From positions 124,574-188,573 of the forward strand of contig NZ_VXCA01000009.1 in NCBI RefSeq assembly GCF_011369485.1: DNA of 64,000 nt. The letters are read 5' to 3'. The position numbers and the translations under genes are program-made. Of the stretch, positions 8,951-19,714 are shown piece by piece; within the stretch, counting starts at the first letter, position 1, and every line of letters begins with the position of its first letter. Source of the stretch: Pseudomonas atagonensis (lineage in GTDB: Bacteria > Pseudomonadota > Gammaproteobacteria > Pseudomonadales > Pseudomonadaceae). The notes below the pieces were generated by a model, which did not search any database, was not told where the DNA came from, and saw nothing but the letters and a program-made list of their open reading frames with translations.

Positions 8951-9733
8951 ATGAAAAAGGCGTCCCTTGCGGGCGCCTTTTTTGTGTCCGCGATTTGGCT
9001 GTCCGGCGCTCAAGCCCTGTGCCCGACGCCTGCGGGACTGTCTACGGTGACGGTGCAGCGCGTGGTTGATGGCGATACCGTGCGCCTGACCGACGGTCGC
9101 AGTGTGCGCATGATCGGCCTCAATACGCCTGAACTCGGCAAGCAGGGCCGCACTGACGAACCGTTCGCCGTCGCGGCACGCAAACGTCTGCAAACGCTGG
9201 TGGATGACAGCGGCGGGCGAGTCGGTTTGCTCCCCGGCAAGCAGGCGAAAGACCATTATGGACGTACGCTGGCCCATCTCTACAGCGTCAGCGGCGTCAA
9301 TCTTGAAGCGCAAATGCTCGCCGATGGCCTCGGTTTTCAGGTTGCCGTCGCGCCGAATGTCGATCTTGTGGCCTGCCAGCAGACGGCTGAAAACAGCGCG
9401 CGAGCCGCCAGTCTGGGCGTCTGGCGTCAGTCGCCGGTACTGAAAGTGCAACAGATTCAGCGCTCGGGTTTCGCTGTGGTCAGTGGGCGTGTGACCAGCG
9501 TGCAGCGCAATCGCGGCGGAATCTGGATCGAGTTGGAGGGGGCGCTTGTATTGCGGGTTGCACCCAATCTGGTCGGACAATTCGACAATGCCCGGCTGCC
9601 ATCGCTGAAGGGCAAGCAGGTCGAGGCGCGTGGCTGGGTGGTGGATCGCTCACGACGCGGAGGTCTGCAATCAGGCCAGTCGCGCTGGCTGCTTCCGCTG
9701 ACCGATCCGGCGATGTTGAAAACTTCGAGCTGA
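8951..9733 (+). CDS. Exported thermonuclease (SNase-like) family protein
   Basis: Protein of 260 residues with a clear signal peptide (MKKASLAGAFFVSAIWLSGA, cleaved after about residue 22). An SNase-like OB-fold follows: VVDGDTVRLTDG near residues 37-48, then VRMIGLNTPELGKQGRTDEP, then DHYGRTLAHLY with the catalytic-type Arg. It presumably cleaves nucleic acid in the periplasm or outside the cell. The C-terminal 90 residues form a second OB-like region (VVSGRVTSVQRNRGGIWIELEG). It lies between rpmE and the malic enzyme gene in the same direction. The ribosome binding site is weak, and the first codons coincide with a terminator-like hairpin. Confidence 0.88.
   Translation: MKKASLAGAFFVSAIWLSGAQALCPTPAGLSTVTVQRVVDGDTVRLTDGRSVRMIGLNTPELGKQGRTDEPFAVAARKRLQTLVDDSGGRVGLLPGKQAKDHYGRTLAHLYSVSGVNLEAQMLADGLGFQVAVAPNVDLVACQQTAENSARAASLGVWRQSPVLKVQQIQRSGFAVVSGRVTSVQRNRGGIWIELEGALVLRVAPNLVGQFDNARLPSLKGKQVEARGWVVDRSRRGGLQSGQSRWLLPLTDPAMLKTSS
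8954..8983 (+). terminator. Intrinsic terminator-like hairpin inside the nuclease start
   Basis: AAAAAGGCGTCCC, a TTGC loop, then GGGCGCCTTTTTT form a 12-pair stem with one bulged T and a T6 run. It lies 44 bases after the rpmE stop but covers codons 2-11 of the nuclease gene. The structure is as strong as a normal rho-independent terminator. Confidence 0.7.
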
Positions 9734-9916
9734 AATAAAATTGTAGACATTTTTTCTGTCGATTGTGAACAGTCAAGCCCTTGTGCGCCGTGGCTCTTGG
9801 CCCAAAGTCGTAGGACAGGGCGCTTGACAGGGGTGACTGCTCAGTCTTGTGGGGACTTTGCGAGGCGCGTATCCTCGCTGACCAGTCTGTCCAACAGTAA
9901 AAAGCGGAATGCCAAA

Positions 9917-11185
9917 ATGTCTGATCTGAAAACTGCCGCTCTCGAATATCATGCCAATCCTCGTCCAGGGAAGCTGAGTGTCGAGCTCACCAAGGCCACT
10001 GCTACCGCTCGCGACTTGTCGCTGGCCTACAGCCCCGGCGTAGCTGAACCAGTGCGTGAGATCGCTCGCGATCCTGAACTGGCCTACAAGTACACCGGCA
10101 AGGGCAACCTGGTTGCAGTCATTTCCGATGGCACCGCGATTCTGGGTCTGGGTAACCTCGGCCCACTGGCTTCCAAGCCGGTAATGGAAGGTAAGGGCGT
10201 GCTGTTCAAACGCTTTGCCGGCATCGACGTTTTCGACATCGAAGTCGACTCCGAAAGCCCGCAAGCCTTCATCGACACCGTCAAGCGCATCTCCATCACC
10301 TTCGGTGGCATCAACCTGGAAGACATCAAGGCGCCAGAGTGCTTTGAGATCGAACGTGCTCTGATCGAGCAGTGCGACATTCCGGTGTTCCACGATGACC
10401 AGCACGGCACTGCAATCGTGACCGCAGCGGGCATGATCAATGCTCTGGAAATCGCAGGCAAAACCCTGCCAGAAGCCAAGATCGTTTGCCTGGGCGCCGG
10501 CGCTGCGGCCATCTCCTGCATGAAGTTGCTGGTGAGCATGGGTGCACGCATCGAAAACATTTTCATGGTTGACCGTACCGGCGTGATCCACTCCGGCCGT
10601 GACGACCTGAACCAGTACAAAGCGGTATTCGCTCACGCCACCGACAAGCGCAGCCTGGCTGACGCTCTGCAAGGCGCTGACGTGTTCGTCGGTCTGTCCG
10701 GCCCGAACCTGCTGAGCCCTGAAGGCCTGCTGTCGATGGCGGCCAACCCGATCGTCTTCGCCTGCTCGAACCCGGATCCGGAAATCTCCCCGGAACTGGC
10801 TCACGCCACTCGCAGCGACGTGATCATGGCCACCGGCCGTTCGGACTACCCGAACCAGGTCAACAACGTACTGGGTTTCCCGTTCATCTTCCGTGGTGCC
10901 CTGGACGTTCGCGCCAAGCGCATCAACGAAGAGATGAAAGTGGCCGCTGCCAACGCCCTGCGTGACCTGGCCAAGCTGCCGGTTCCACAGGACGTGTGCG
11001 ATGCCTACGGCGGCGCTGCGCTGGAATTCGGCCGTGAGTACATCATTCCGAAGCCAATGGACAAGCGTCTGATCACCCTGATCTCCGACGCTGTGGCCAA
11101 AGCAGCCATCGAGACCGGTGTGGCCACCCTGCCGTACCCGAAGAACTACCCGCTGAAAAGCGTGGATGACGTGTTCAACGGCTAA
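9917..11185 (+). CDS. maeB: Malic enzyme, short form without PTA domain
   Basis: Oxidative decarboxylase of 422 residues converting malate to pyruvate with reduction of NAD(P). MSDLKTAALEYHANPRPGKL begins the chain at the ATG at 9917. SLAYSPGVAEPV, NLVAVISDGTAILGLGN, the metal-binding region FHDDQHGTA and the Rossmann motif GAGAAA are present. The protein stops after the NAD-binding domain, so it lacks the phosphotransacetylase-like C-terminal domain of E. coli MaeB, and the symbol is used in the loose Pseudomonas sense. Cofactor preference cannot be read with certainty. A strong terminator follows at once. Confidence 0.93.
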   Translation: MSDLKTAALEYHANPRPGKLSVELTKATATARDLSLAYSPGVAEPVREIARDPELAYKYTGKGNLVAVISDGTAILGLGNLGPLASKPVMEGKGVLFKRFAGIDVFDIEVDSESPQAFIDTVKRISITFGGINLEDIKAPECFEIERALIEQCDIPVFHDDQHGTAIVTAAGMINALEIAGKTLPEAKIVCLGAGAAAISCMKLLVSMGARIENIFMVDRTGVIHSGRDDLNQYKAVFAHATDKRSLADALQGADVFVGLSGPNLLSPEGLLSMAANPIVFACSNPDPEISPELAHATRSDVIMATGRSDYPNQVNNVLGFPFIFRGALDVRAKRINEEMKVAAANALRDLAKLPVPQDVCDAYGGAALEFGREYIIPKPMDKRLITLISDAVAKAAIETGVATLPYPKNYPLKSVDDVFNG

Positions 11186-11206
11186 GCCGTTGTAGCGCTT
11201 CAAGAG

Positions 11207-11239
11207 AAAGCCCCGGCTCGTGAGAGTCGGGGCTTTTTT
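11207..11239 (+). terminator. Rho-independent terminator of the malic enzyme gene
   Basis: AAAGCCCCGGCTC, a short GTGA loop, then GAGTCGGGGCTTTTTT, starting 21 bases after the stop codon. One mismatch in the stem. Confidence 0.9.
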
Positions 11240-11257
11240 GTGCCTGAAGGTCAGGAA

Positions 11258-11436
11258 CCCCTCACCCTAACCCTCTCCCGGAGGGAGAGGGGACTGATTG
11301 GGGGATGCTGGGGAGTTGCGCCGACCTGAACGTGCTGCACTGAGTCCATAATCGACACCATACTTTCAGGTCGGCGTATGAGCCAAGACAACTCGGTCAG
11401 TCCCCTCTCCCTCCGGGAGAGGGTTAGGGTGAGGGG
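11258..11436. repeat. MITE-like palindromic element, 179 bp with perfect 40-bp arms
   Basis: The arms at 11258-11297 and 11397-11436 are exact inverted copies (start CCCCTCACCCTAACCCTCTC). Inside them a second perfect 12-base inverted pair (CGCCGACCTGAA at 11319-11330 and its complement at 11365-11376) makes a nested palindrome. No ORF is present. A degenerate relative lies at 61426-61581. Together with the two flanking terminators, it fills the 320-base gap between the convergent malic enzyme and mrcA genes. Confidence 0.85.
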
Positions 11437-11454
11437 ACTCTTTATCTTCAGCCA

Positions 11455-11493
11455 TAAAAAAGCCCCGCACTTCTCACGAAGGCGGGGCTTTTG
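11455..11493 (-). terminator. Rho-independent terminator of mrcA
   Basis: Read leftward, an AAAAGCCCCGC stem, a CTTCGTGAGAAGT loop and GCGGGGCTTTTTT lie 12 bases beyond the mrcA stop. A-rich and T-rich flanks on both sides make it potentially bidirectional. Confidence 0.88.
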
Positions 11494-11505
11494 ATTGGCG
11501 CTGGG

Positions 11506-13953
11506 TCAGAACAAGTCGATCGGCGCCTGCTCATCCGCCGGTAGCGGGCTGCCCGGTGCGGTGCCGTTACCCAGTTCATTCACCGACGGTGGCGTGTCTT
11601 CAGACTTGAACAGTTCGAAGTAGGCGCCAGGCGTACTCGGCGTCGCGGCACGGCCGCTGACCGGGTCAACCCGCAAGCTGAGCAACCCTTCTGGTTCAGG
11701 CTGGACGTGAGGCGGCTTGTCCTTGAGCGCTGCCGACATGTAATTCATCCAGATCGGCAGTGCCACGGTGCCACCGAACTCGCGGCGACCGAGGCTTTCG
11801 GGCTGATCGAAACCGGTCCAGACCGTGGTCACGTAATCGGCGTTGTAACCGGAGAACCACGCATCCTTGGATTCGTTGGTAGTACCGGTCTTGCCGGCGA
11901 TGTCGCTGCGGCCCATGGCCAGTGCACGACGGCCGGTGCCGAGTTTGATCACGTCCTGCAACATGCTGTTGAGGATGTACGTCGTGCGGCCATCGACAAT
12001 CCGCTCGGCCACGGCCGGCGCTTGCGGTGTCGCAGCGTTGCCTGGTGCTTCGCCCGCAACCGGCGCGGCATTGACGGTGAACGATTGTGCGGTCGGTGCA
12101 GCGATGCCGTCAGTGGCCGAGCCACCTTGCGGCACGGTCGGCGGGTTGGCCACGAACAGCGTGTCACCGTTGCGACTTTCGATCTTGTCGATGATGTACG
12201 GAGTGATCTTGTAGCCGCCGTTGGCAAACGTGCTCCAGCCGGTAGCGATTTCCATTGGCGTCAGGGTCGCGGTGCCCAGCGCCAGCGACAGGTTTGGCGG
12301 CAGGTCCTGCTTGTTGAAGCCGAAGCGAGTGATGTAGTCGATGGTCTTGCCAACCCCCATCGCCTGCAACAAGCGGATCGAAACGAGGTTGCGCGACTTG
12401 TACAGCGCTTCGCGCAGACGGATCGGGCCAAGGAAGGTGTTGGTGTCGTTCTTCGGGCGCCAGACCTTGTCCAGATACTCGTCGACAAACACGATCGGGG
12501 CGTCGTTGACCAGGGTGGCGGCGGTGTAGCCGTTATCCAGTGCGGCGCTGTAGACGAACGGCTTGAAGCTCGAACCCGGTTGACGCTTGGCCTGCATGGC
12601 GCGGTTGTAATTGCTCTGCTCGAATGCAAAACCACCGACCAGCGAGCGGATCGCACCGTTCTGCGGATCCAGCGAGACCAGCGCGCCTTGCGCCTGCGGA
12701 ATCTGGCTGAACTTCAGCGAGTTGTCCTTCTGGCGCTGCACGCGAACCAGATCGCCGACCTGAGCCACATCCGACGGCTGGCGCGGGTTAGCGCCCATGC
12801 TGTTGGTGTTGAGGAACGGTCGCGCCCATTTCATGGTGTCCCAGGCCACATGCTCTTCGCCGGTGCGGGTCAACACTTGCAGGCCATTCTTCTCGACCTG
12901 GATCACGATGGCCGGTTCGAGGCTGCTGATGGTGCGTTGTTTGGTCAGTTCATTGGCCCATGCTTCGCGGGTCTTGCCCGGCAGGCGCGACTCGGGGCCA
13001 CGGTAGCCGTGACGCTGGTCGTAGGTCATCAAACCTTCGTGCAGCGCGGTGTTGGCCATTTCCTGCAGGTTGCTCGGCACCGTGGTGGTGACGCGGAAAC
13101 CTTCGGTGTAAGCGTCGCTGCCATAACGGCCGACCATCTCGGCCCGGGCCATTTCGGCGATGTACGGCGCGTTCACTTCCGGGGTCGGTACGTGATAGCT
13201 GGCGTTCAGCGGTTCATTGATCGCGGCGGTGTAGTCCGCTTCGCTGATCTTGCCGAGCTTGTACATGCGCCCGAGGATCCAGTCGCGACGCTCTTTACTG
13301 CGCGCCGGGTTGGCCAATGGGTTAAAGCGTGAAGGGGCTTTCGGCAGACCGGCGATCATCGCCATCTGCGCCAGACTGACATCACGAATCGACTTGCCGT
13401 AATACACCTGCGCCGCCGCCTCGATGCCGTAGGCACGGTTGCCCAGATAAATCTTGTTCACGTACAGCTCAAGGATCTCGTCCTTGGTCAGCTGCCGCTC
13501 AATCTGCAGGGCGAGAAGAATTTCCGTGGTTTTGCGCGAGAAGCTGCGTTCGCTGGTCAGGAAGAAGTTCTTCGCCACCTGCATGGTAATGGTGCTGCCG
13601 CCGGACTGAATGTGACCGCTTTTGACCAGTTGGGTCGCGGCGCGCATCAGGCTGCTCGGATCAACGCCGTAGTGGTTGGCGAAATTGTCGTCTTCAGCAC
13701 TTAGTAACGCATTAATGAAATTGGGGGGAATGTCGGCGAAACGGATCGGAGTCCGGCGCATTTCGCCAAATTCCGCGATCAACTTGTTGTCGCTGCTGTA
13801 GACCCGCAGCGGAATCTGCAACTGAATGCTTCTCAGGGCCTCCACAGACGGCAAACCCGGACTAAGGTAAAGAAACGCGCCGCTGAGACCTAAAAGCAGT
13901 CCGCAGAAAACGGCGACGATGGACCAACCGAAAAATTTCAGCAGACGAATCAA
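11506..13953 (-). CDS. mrcA: Penicillin-binding protein 1A (bifunctional transglycosylase/transpeptidase)
   Basis: Class A PBP of 815 residues, also called ponA, which polymerises and cross-links peptidoglycan. One N-terminal membrane anchor (residues about 5-30) is followed by the GT51 domain with LLSAEDDNFANHYGVD near residues 80-95. The transpeptidase domain has SSFK (in RQPGSSFKPFVYSA, near 459), an SRN triad motif, and KTGTT near 686. An OB-type insert lies between. The TTG at 13953 gives MIRLLKFFGWSIVAVF, matching Pseudomonas PBP1A; the open frame extends 19 codons further with no family similarity. It is divergent from pilMNOPQ, a conserved arrangement. Confidence 0.95.
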   Translation of the reverse strand: MIRLLKFFGWSIVAVFCGLLLGLSGAFLYLSPGLPSVEALRSIQLQIPLRVYSSDNKLIAEFGEMRRTPIRFADIPPNFINALLSAEDDNFANHYGVDPSSLMRAATQLVKSGHIQSGGSTITMQVAKNFFLTSERSFSRKTTEILLALQIERQLTKDEILELYVNKIYLGNRAYGIEAAAQVYYGKSIRDVSLAQMAMIAGLPKAPSRFNPLANPARSKERRDWILGRMYKLGKISEADYTAAINEPLNASYHVPTPEVNAPYIAEMARAEMVGRYGSDAYTEGFRVTTTVPSNLQEMANTALHEGLMTYDQRHGYRGPESRLPGKTREAWANELTKQRTISSLEPAIVIQVEKNGLQVLTRTGEEHVAWDTMKWARPFLNTNSMGANPRQPSDVAQVGDLVRVQRQKDNSLKFSQIPQAQGALVSLDPQNGAIRSLVGGFAFEQSNYNRAMQAKRQPGSSFKPFVYSAALDNGYTAATLVNDAPIVFVDEYLDKVWRPKNDTNTFLGPIRLREALYKSRNLVSIRLLQAMGVGKTIDYITRFGFNKQDLPPNLSLALGTATLTPMEIATGWSTFANGGYKITPYIIDKIESRNGDTLFVANPPTVPQGGSATDGIAAPTAQSFTVNAAPVAGEAPGNAATPQAPAVAERIVDGRTTYILNSMLQDVIKLGTGRRALAMGRSDIAGKTGTTNESKDAWFSGYNADYVTTVWTGFDQPESLGRREFGGTVALPIWMNYMSAALKDKPPHVQPEPEGLLSLRVDPVSGRAATPSTPGAYFELFKSEDTPPSVNELGNGTAPGSPLPADEQAPIDLF

Positions 13954-14142
13954 GGCTTTTGGACATCCAGGGCAAAGAATGAATTTGGCGACAGGGTTCC
14001 GGCTACACACAGAACGGCCCGCGCTGGCAGTAAAAAGCGGAAAAAAACGCTGGGCATTATAAGCACTTTTCCGCCGGGGGCGTCATTTGCCCTTCTGTCA
14101 AGACGGAGCCAGGGAACGCAATGCGTATTACAGAGTCCGTAA

Positions 14143-15233
<1,091 letters not shown>

Positions 15234-15234
<1 letters not shown>

Positions 15235-15800
15235 TGGCGCGGATCAACCTTTTACCCTGGCGCGAGGAGCGCCGCGAAGAACGACGCAAACGCTTTCTGT
15301 TGGCGTTGACCGGTGTTGTGGTCGGCTCGATCGGTGCGGTGTTCATTGCCGATCAGATCATCAGCGCCGCCATCGAACGGCAGGTCGCGCGCAACGACTA
15401 CATCGGCAAACAGATCGCCGTGGTCGACGAGCGGATCAAGCAGATCAGCGAGCTCAAGGCCCGACGCCAGCAACTGGTCGAGCGCATGCGCATCATCCAG
15501 GACTTGCAAGGCAACCGGCAGATCAGCGGCAGGATCTTCGACCAACTGGCGCGCACGTTACCGGCCGGGGTGTATTTCACCGACGTGAAAATGGTCGGCA
15601 AAACCCTGTCGATCAGTGGCGCGGCGGAGTCGAACAACCGCGTTTCCGAGCTGATGCGCAATCTCGATGCCTCTGACTGGTTCGACGCCCCGAGCCTGAA
15701 CGAAGTGAAAGCCACCAGTGCTGACCAACTGGAACAGGCCAACGTTTTCCAGCTGACCGTTCGTCAGACCCAGCCCAAGATCATGGAGGACGCCCAATGA
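15234..15800 (+). CDS. pilN: Type IV pilus assembly protein PilN
   Basis: Inner-membrane protein of 188 residues. The conserved cytoplasmic peptide MARINLLPWREERREERRKR, which inserts into PilM, is followed by one membrane helix (about 21-43) and a periplasmic coiled-coil plus ferredoxin-like domain that pairs with PilO. It overlaps pilM by one base (TGATG) and pilO by four (ATGA), which implies translational coupling and fixed stoichiometry in the alignment subcomplex. Confidence 0.97.
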
Positions 15801-16420
15801 AACCGTCCGAATGGCTGGAGAGTCTGCGCAATATCGACTTCAACGATCTGGACACCAGCAACATCGGTTCCTGGCCGGCAGCCGTCAAAGCCATTGCCGG
15901 TGCGCTGTTGATGGTTTTGGTGCTGGCGCTTGGCTACAACTTCTACATCAGCGACATGGAAAACCAGCTCGAAGCCAAGCGTGAAGAGGAAGCCACGCTT
16001 AAAGAACAGTTCGCCAGCAAAGCGCACTTGTCGGCCAATCTGGAGCTGTACACCCAGCAAATGAAGGAGATGGAAAACTCCTTCGGCGTGTTGCTGCGGC
16101 AATTGCCCAGCGACACCGAAGTGCCCGGCTTGCTCGAAGACATCACCCGCACCGGTCTCGGCAGTGGTCTGGAGTTCGAAGAGATCAAACTGCTGCCGGA
16201 AGTCACCCAGCCGTTCTACATCGAGCTGCCGATCCAGATTACCGTGACCGGTGCCTATCACGACCTCGCGACCTTCGTCAGCGGTGTGGCCGGGTTGCCG
16301 CGCATCGTCACCTTGCACGACTTTGAACTGGCGCCCGCCAATAAGGAGGGCGGGCCGAAGTTGCGCATGAGCATCCTCGCCAAGACTTACCGTTACAACG
16401 ACAAGGGGCTGGATAAATGA
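15797..16420 (+). CDS. pilO: Type IV pilus assembly protein PilO
   Basis: Inner-membrane protein of 207 residues with a membrane helix at about residues 30-50 (AVKAIAGALLMVLVLALGYNF). A periplasmic coiled coil rich in Glu/Lys follows, then a C-terminal ferredoxin-like domain. It forms heterodimers with PilN that link the motor platform to PilP and the PilQ secretin. The start overlaps pilN by four bases and the stop overlaps pilP by four. Confidence 0.96.
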   Translation: MKPSEWLESLRNIDFNDLDTSNIGSWPAAVKAIAGALLMVLVLALGYNFYISDMENQLEAKREEEATLKEQFASKAHLSANLELYTQQMKEMENSFGVLLRQLPSDTEVPGLLEDITRTGLGSGLEFEEIKLLPEVTQPFYIELPIQITVTGAYHDLATFVSGVAGLPRIVTLHDFELAPANKEGGPKLRMSILAKTYRYNDKGLDK

Positions 16421-16944
16421 CCCCGGTTCGTTATTGCGCGCTGTCGATGATCCTGCTGACGCTGAGCGGTTGTGGTGGCAGCGACGATTTCAGCGACCTC
16501 GATGCCTATCTGAATGAAGTGCGTCTGCGCCCGGCGGGCAGGATCGAGCCGACGCCCACCTTTCACTCCTATCCGACCTTCACCTACAGCGCCGCCAACC
16601 TGCGCAGCCCGTTCTCGCGTCAGGTGCGAGTTGACCTGGCCGGGCAGCGGCATGGCTCGCGCAACGTCAAACCCGACCCCAGCCGGGTCAAGCAATACCT
16701 CGAAGGTTTCAATATCGAGCAGTTCGAAATGGTCGGGACGATCGCCAATGCTTCTGGCTCCTTCGCACTGCTGCGCGGCGCCGGCGGGGTGCATCGGTTG
16801 AAGGTTGGCGATTATCTGGGGCGCAACGACGGACGGATCGTCGCCATCAGCGCGACCCAGGTCGATGTGGTCGAAATCGTGCCCGACGGCGAAGGCGCCT
16901 GGCTGGAACGTCCGCGCACCATTCCTTTGAAAGAGCACTCATAG
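16417..16944 (+). CDS. pilP: Type IV pilus lipoprotein PilP
   Basis: Lipoprotein of 175 residues with signal peptide and lipobox LSGC (Cys near residue 19: MTPVRYCALSMILLTLSGCG). The disordered N-terminal region binds PilNO, and the C-terminal beta domain (GTIANASGSFALLRGAGGVHRLKVGDYLG...) contacts the PilQ N-domains, bridging inner and outer membrane. It overlaps pilO by four bases and is followed by pilQ after 13 bases. Confidence 0.96.
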   Translation: MTPVRYCALSMILLTLSGCGGSDDFSDLDAYLNEVRLRPAGRIEPTPTFHSYPTFTYSAANLRSPFSRQVRVDLAGQRHGSRNVKPDPSRVKQYLEGFNIEQFEMVGTIANASGSFALLRGAGGVHRLKVGDYLGRNDGRIVAISATQVDVVEIVPDGEGAWLERPRTIPLKEHS

Positions 16945-16957
16945 TGGAAGTCGAACA

Positions 16958-19039
16958 ATGAACAGGATTTTCTCCACCCTCGGTTTTTCGCTATGGATAG
17001 CGCTGATGTCGCCGATGGTACTCGCGGCCAACCTGAAGGCGCTGGATGTCGCGGCGTTGCCCGGTGACCGTGTCGAACTGAAGCTGTCGTTCGACGGCCC
17101 GCCACCGCAAGCCAAGGGCTATACCACTGATTCGCCGGCGCGCATCGCGCTGGATTTGCCCGGTGTCGCCAGTCAGTTGGCCAGCAAGAATTTCGATCTG
17201 GGCAGCGGTAATGCACGTACGGCGACGGTGGTTGAGGCCAAGGAGCGGACGCGGCTGATCGTCAGCCTTACGCAATTGGCGCCGTACAACACGCGCGTCG
17301 AAGGTAACAATCTGTTCGTGGTGGTCGGCCAGGGCGCACCGGCGACCACTGCACGACCGGCAGCAGCAGCGCCGCGTGCAGCCACAACCTCCGCAGCGCC
17401 GGCCAGGCCGTTCGTGGTGAAAACCCGCGCCATTCGTGGTGTGGACTTCCAGCGGGGCACGGCGGGCGAGGGCAATGTGGTCATTGACCTTTCCGACCCG
17501 ACCATTGCCCCAGAAATACAGGAGCATGACGGCAAAATCGTCCTCAGCTTTGCCCGTACGCAATTGCCGGAAAAACTGCGGGTACGCCTCGACGTCAAGG
17601 ATTTCGCCACTCCGGTGCAATTCGTCAATGCCGGCGTGAGCGGTGATCGCACGGTGATTACCGTCGAGCCGAGCGGCACCTTCGACTACTCCACCTTCCA
17701 GACCGACAACAAACTGACCGTCAGCATCCGCCCAATGACGGTCGATGACCTGCAAAAGCGCAATGCCGATCGCAACAGTTACGTCGGCGAAAAGCTCTCA
17801 CTGAATTTTCAGGACATCGACGTGCGTTCGGTGCTGCAGTTGATCGCCGACTTCACCAACCTCAACCTGGTCGCCAGCGACACCGTGCAGGGCGGCATCA
17901 CTTTGCGCCTGCAAAACGTGCCATGGGATCAAGCGCTGGATCTGGTGCTGAAAACCAAGGGGCTGGACAAGCGCAAGATCGGCAATGTGTTGCTGGTCGC
18001 CCCGGCGGACGAAATCGCCGCCCGCGAGCGCCAGGAACTGGAGTCGCAAAAACAGATCGCCGAACTGGCGCCGCTGCGTCGTGAATTGTTGCAGGTGAAC
18101 TATGCCAAGGCTGCCGACATCGCCAAGCTGTTCCAGTCGGTGACCAGTGCTGAAGCGAAAATCGACGAGCGCGGTTCGATTACCGTCGATGAGCGGACCA
18201 ACAACATCATTGCCTACCAGACTCAGGACCGGCTCGACGAACTGCGGCGAATCGTGGCGCAACTGGACATTCCCGTGCGGCAGGTAATGATCGAGGCGCG
18301 GATCGTCGAAGCCAACGTCGATTACGACAAGAGCCTGGGCGTGCGCTGGGGTGGTTCGATTCAGAACAAGGGCAACTGGAACACGTCCGGCGTCAGTAAC
18401 GGCTCGTCGACCACCATCGGTACTCCGGGCAGCACCAGCACCAACTCGCCGTTCGTCGACATGGGCACCGTCAACAATACCTCGGGGATCGGCATTGCCT
18501 TCATCACCGATAACGTTTTGCTCGATCTTGAGCTGACCGCCATGGAAAAGACCGGCAATGGTGAAATCGTCTCGCAGCCCAAGGTGGTGACTTCCGACAA
18601 AGAGACCGCGAAGATCCTCAAGGGCACCGAGATTCCCTATCAGGAAGCCAGCTCCAGTGGCGCCACCTCGGTGTCGTTCAAGGAAGCTTCGCTGTCGCTG
18701 GAGGTGACGCCGCAAATCACTCCCGACAACCGCATCATCATGGAGGTCAAGGTCACCAAGGACGAACCAGACTACCTGAACAAAGTGCAGGATGTGCCGC
18801 CGATCAAGAAGAACGAGGTCAACGCCAAAGTGCTGGTAAACGACGGCGAGACCATCGTGATTGGGGGTGTTTTCTCAAATACTCAAAGCAAGGTCGTAGA
18901 TAAGGTGCCATTTCTTGGCGATGTGCCGTATCTTGGCCGCCTTTTCCGGCGTGATGTGGTTTCGGAGAAAAAATCCGAGCTGCTGGTATTTCTCACTCCG
19001 CGTATCATGAATAACCAGGCGATTGCTGTGAGTCGTTGA
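16958..19039 (+). CDS. pilQ: Type IV pilus secretin PilQ
   Basis: Outer-membrane secretin of 693 residues. The signal peptide ([20 protein letters not shown]..., cleaved after VLA) precedes two AMIN peptidoglycan-binding domains. N0/N1 domains follow ([24 protein letters not shown] near 282-305 and [14 protein letters not shown]), then the C-terminal secretin barrel ([25 protein letters not shown]). It forms the gated pore through which the pilus leaves the cell. A Ser/Thr/Asn-rich stretch near residues 470-500 ([19 protein letters not shown]) is a likely loop. It ends the pil operon 4 bases before aroK. Confidence 0.97.
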   Translation: MNRIFSTLGFSLWIALMSPMVLAANLKALDVAALPGDRVELKLSFDGPPPQAKGYTTDSPARIALDLPGVASQLASKNFDLGSGNARTATVVEAKERTRLIVSLTQLAPYNTRVEGNNLFVVVGQGAPATTARPAAAAPRAATTSAAPARPFVVKTRAIRGVDFQRGTAGEGNVVIDLSDPTIAPEIQEHDGKIVLSFARTQLPEKLRVRLDVKDFATPVQFVNAGVSGDRTVITVEPSGTFDYSTFQTDNKLTVSIRPMTVDDLQKRNADRNSYVGEKLSLNFQDIDVRSVLQLIADFTNLNLVASDTVQGGITLRLQNVPWDQALDLVLKTKGLDKRKIGNVLLVAPADEIAARERQELESQKQIAELAPLRRELLQVNYAKAADIAKLFQSVTSAEAKIDERGSITVDERTNNIIAYQTQDRLDELRRIVAQLDIPVRQVMIEARIVEANVDYDKSLGVRWGGSIQNKGNWNTSGVSNGSSTTIGTPGSTSTNSPFVDMGTVNNTSGIGIAFITDNVLLDLELTAMEKTGNGEIVSQPKVVTSDKETAKILKGTEIPYQEASSSGATSVSFKEASLSLEVTPQITPDNRIIMEVKVTKDEPDYLNKVQDVPPIKKNEVNAKVLVNDGETIVIGGVFSNTQSKVVDKVPFLGDVPYLGRLFRRDVVSEKKSELLVFLTPRIMNNQAIAVSR

Positions 19040-19043
19040 TTCT

Positions 19044-19562
19044 GTGCGAAATTTGATTCTTGTAGGACCGATGGGCGCTGGAAAAAGCACCATCGGCCGG
19101 TTGCTGGCCAAAGAGCTGCGCCTGCCGTTCAAAGATTCCGACAAGGAAATTGAACTGCGCACGGGCGCCAATATCCCGTGGATCTTCGACAAGGAAGGCG
19201 AGCCCGGCTTTCGTGACCGTGAGCAGGCGATGATCGCCGAGCTGTGCGCGTTCGACGGCGTGGTCCTGGCCACCGGTGGCGGCGCGGTGATGCGCGATGC
19301 CAATCGCAAGGCTCTGTATGAGGGCGGGCGAGTGGTCTATCTGCACGCCTCGGTCGAACAGCAGGTCGGTCGCACCTCCCGCGATCGCAACCGGCCGTTG
19401 CTGCGCACCGCCAACCCGGAAAAAACCCTGCGTGACTTGCTCGCGATCCGTGATCCGCTTTATCGGGAAATCGCCGATCTGGTGGTGGAAACCGACGAAC
19501 GGCCGCCGCGCATGGTAGTGCTCGACATTCTCGACCGTCTGGCGCAGCTTCCACCCCGTTAA
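19044..19562 (+). CDS. aroK: Shikimate kinase
   Basis: Kinase of 172 residues catalysing ATP-dependent phosphorylation of shikimate in aromatic amino acid synthesis. The P-loop GPMGAGKST is near residues 8-16. The shikimate-binding Asp and Arg are in [12 protein letters not shown], and [11 protein letters not shown] is also present. The start is a GTG at 19044 ([15 protein letters not shown]), only 4 bases after pilQ, so pil and aro genes probably share transcripts, as in other gammaproteobacteria. Confidence 0.96.
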   Translation: MRNLILVGPMGAGKSTIGRLLAKELRLPFKDSDKEIELRTGANIPWIFDKEGEPGFRDREQAMIAELCAFDGVVLATGGGAVMRDANRKALYEGGRVVYLHASVEQQVGRTSRDRNRPLLRTANPEKTLRDLLAIRDPLYREIADLVVETDERPPRMVVLDILDRLAQLPPR

Positions 19563-19714
19563 AGCATCGCTCGAAATGCGCTATCCTCGGCGTCCTGTCA
19601 CAGCCCGCCGAGGTTGTGGCGGATGGCGTGCGAGCGGCGTCATACCCGCTACAGGCCGCAGACAACCAATAATTCAGGGCAGGACGCCTGCTTCCATCTT
19701 CACTGTGGGGACAC

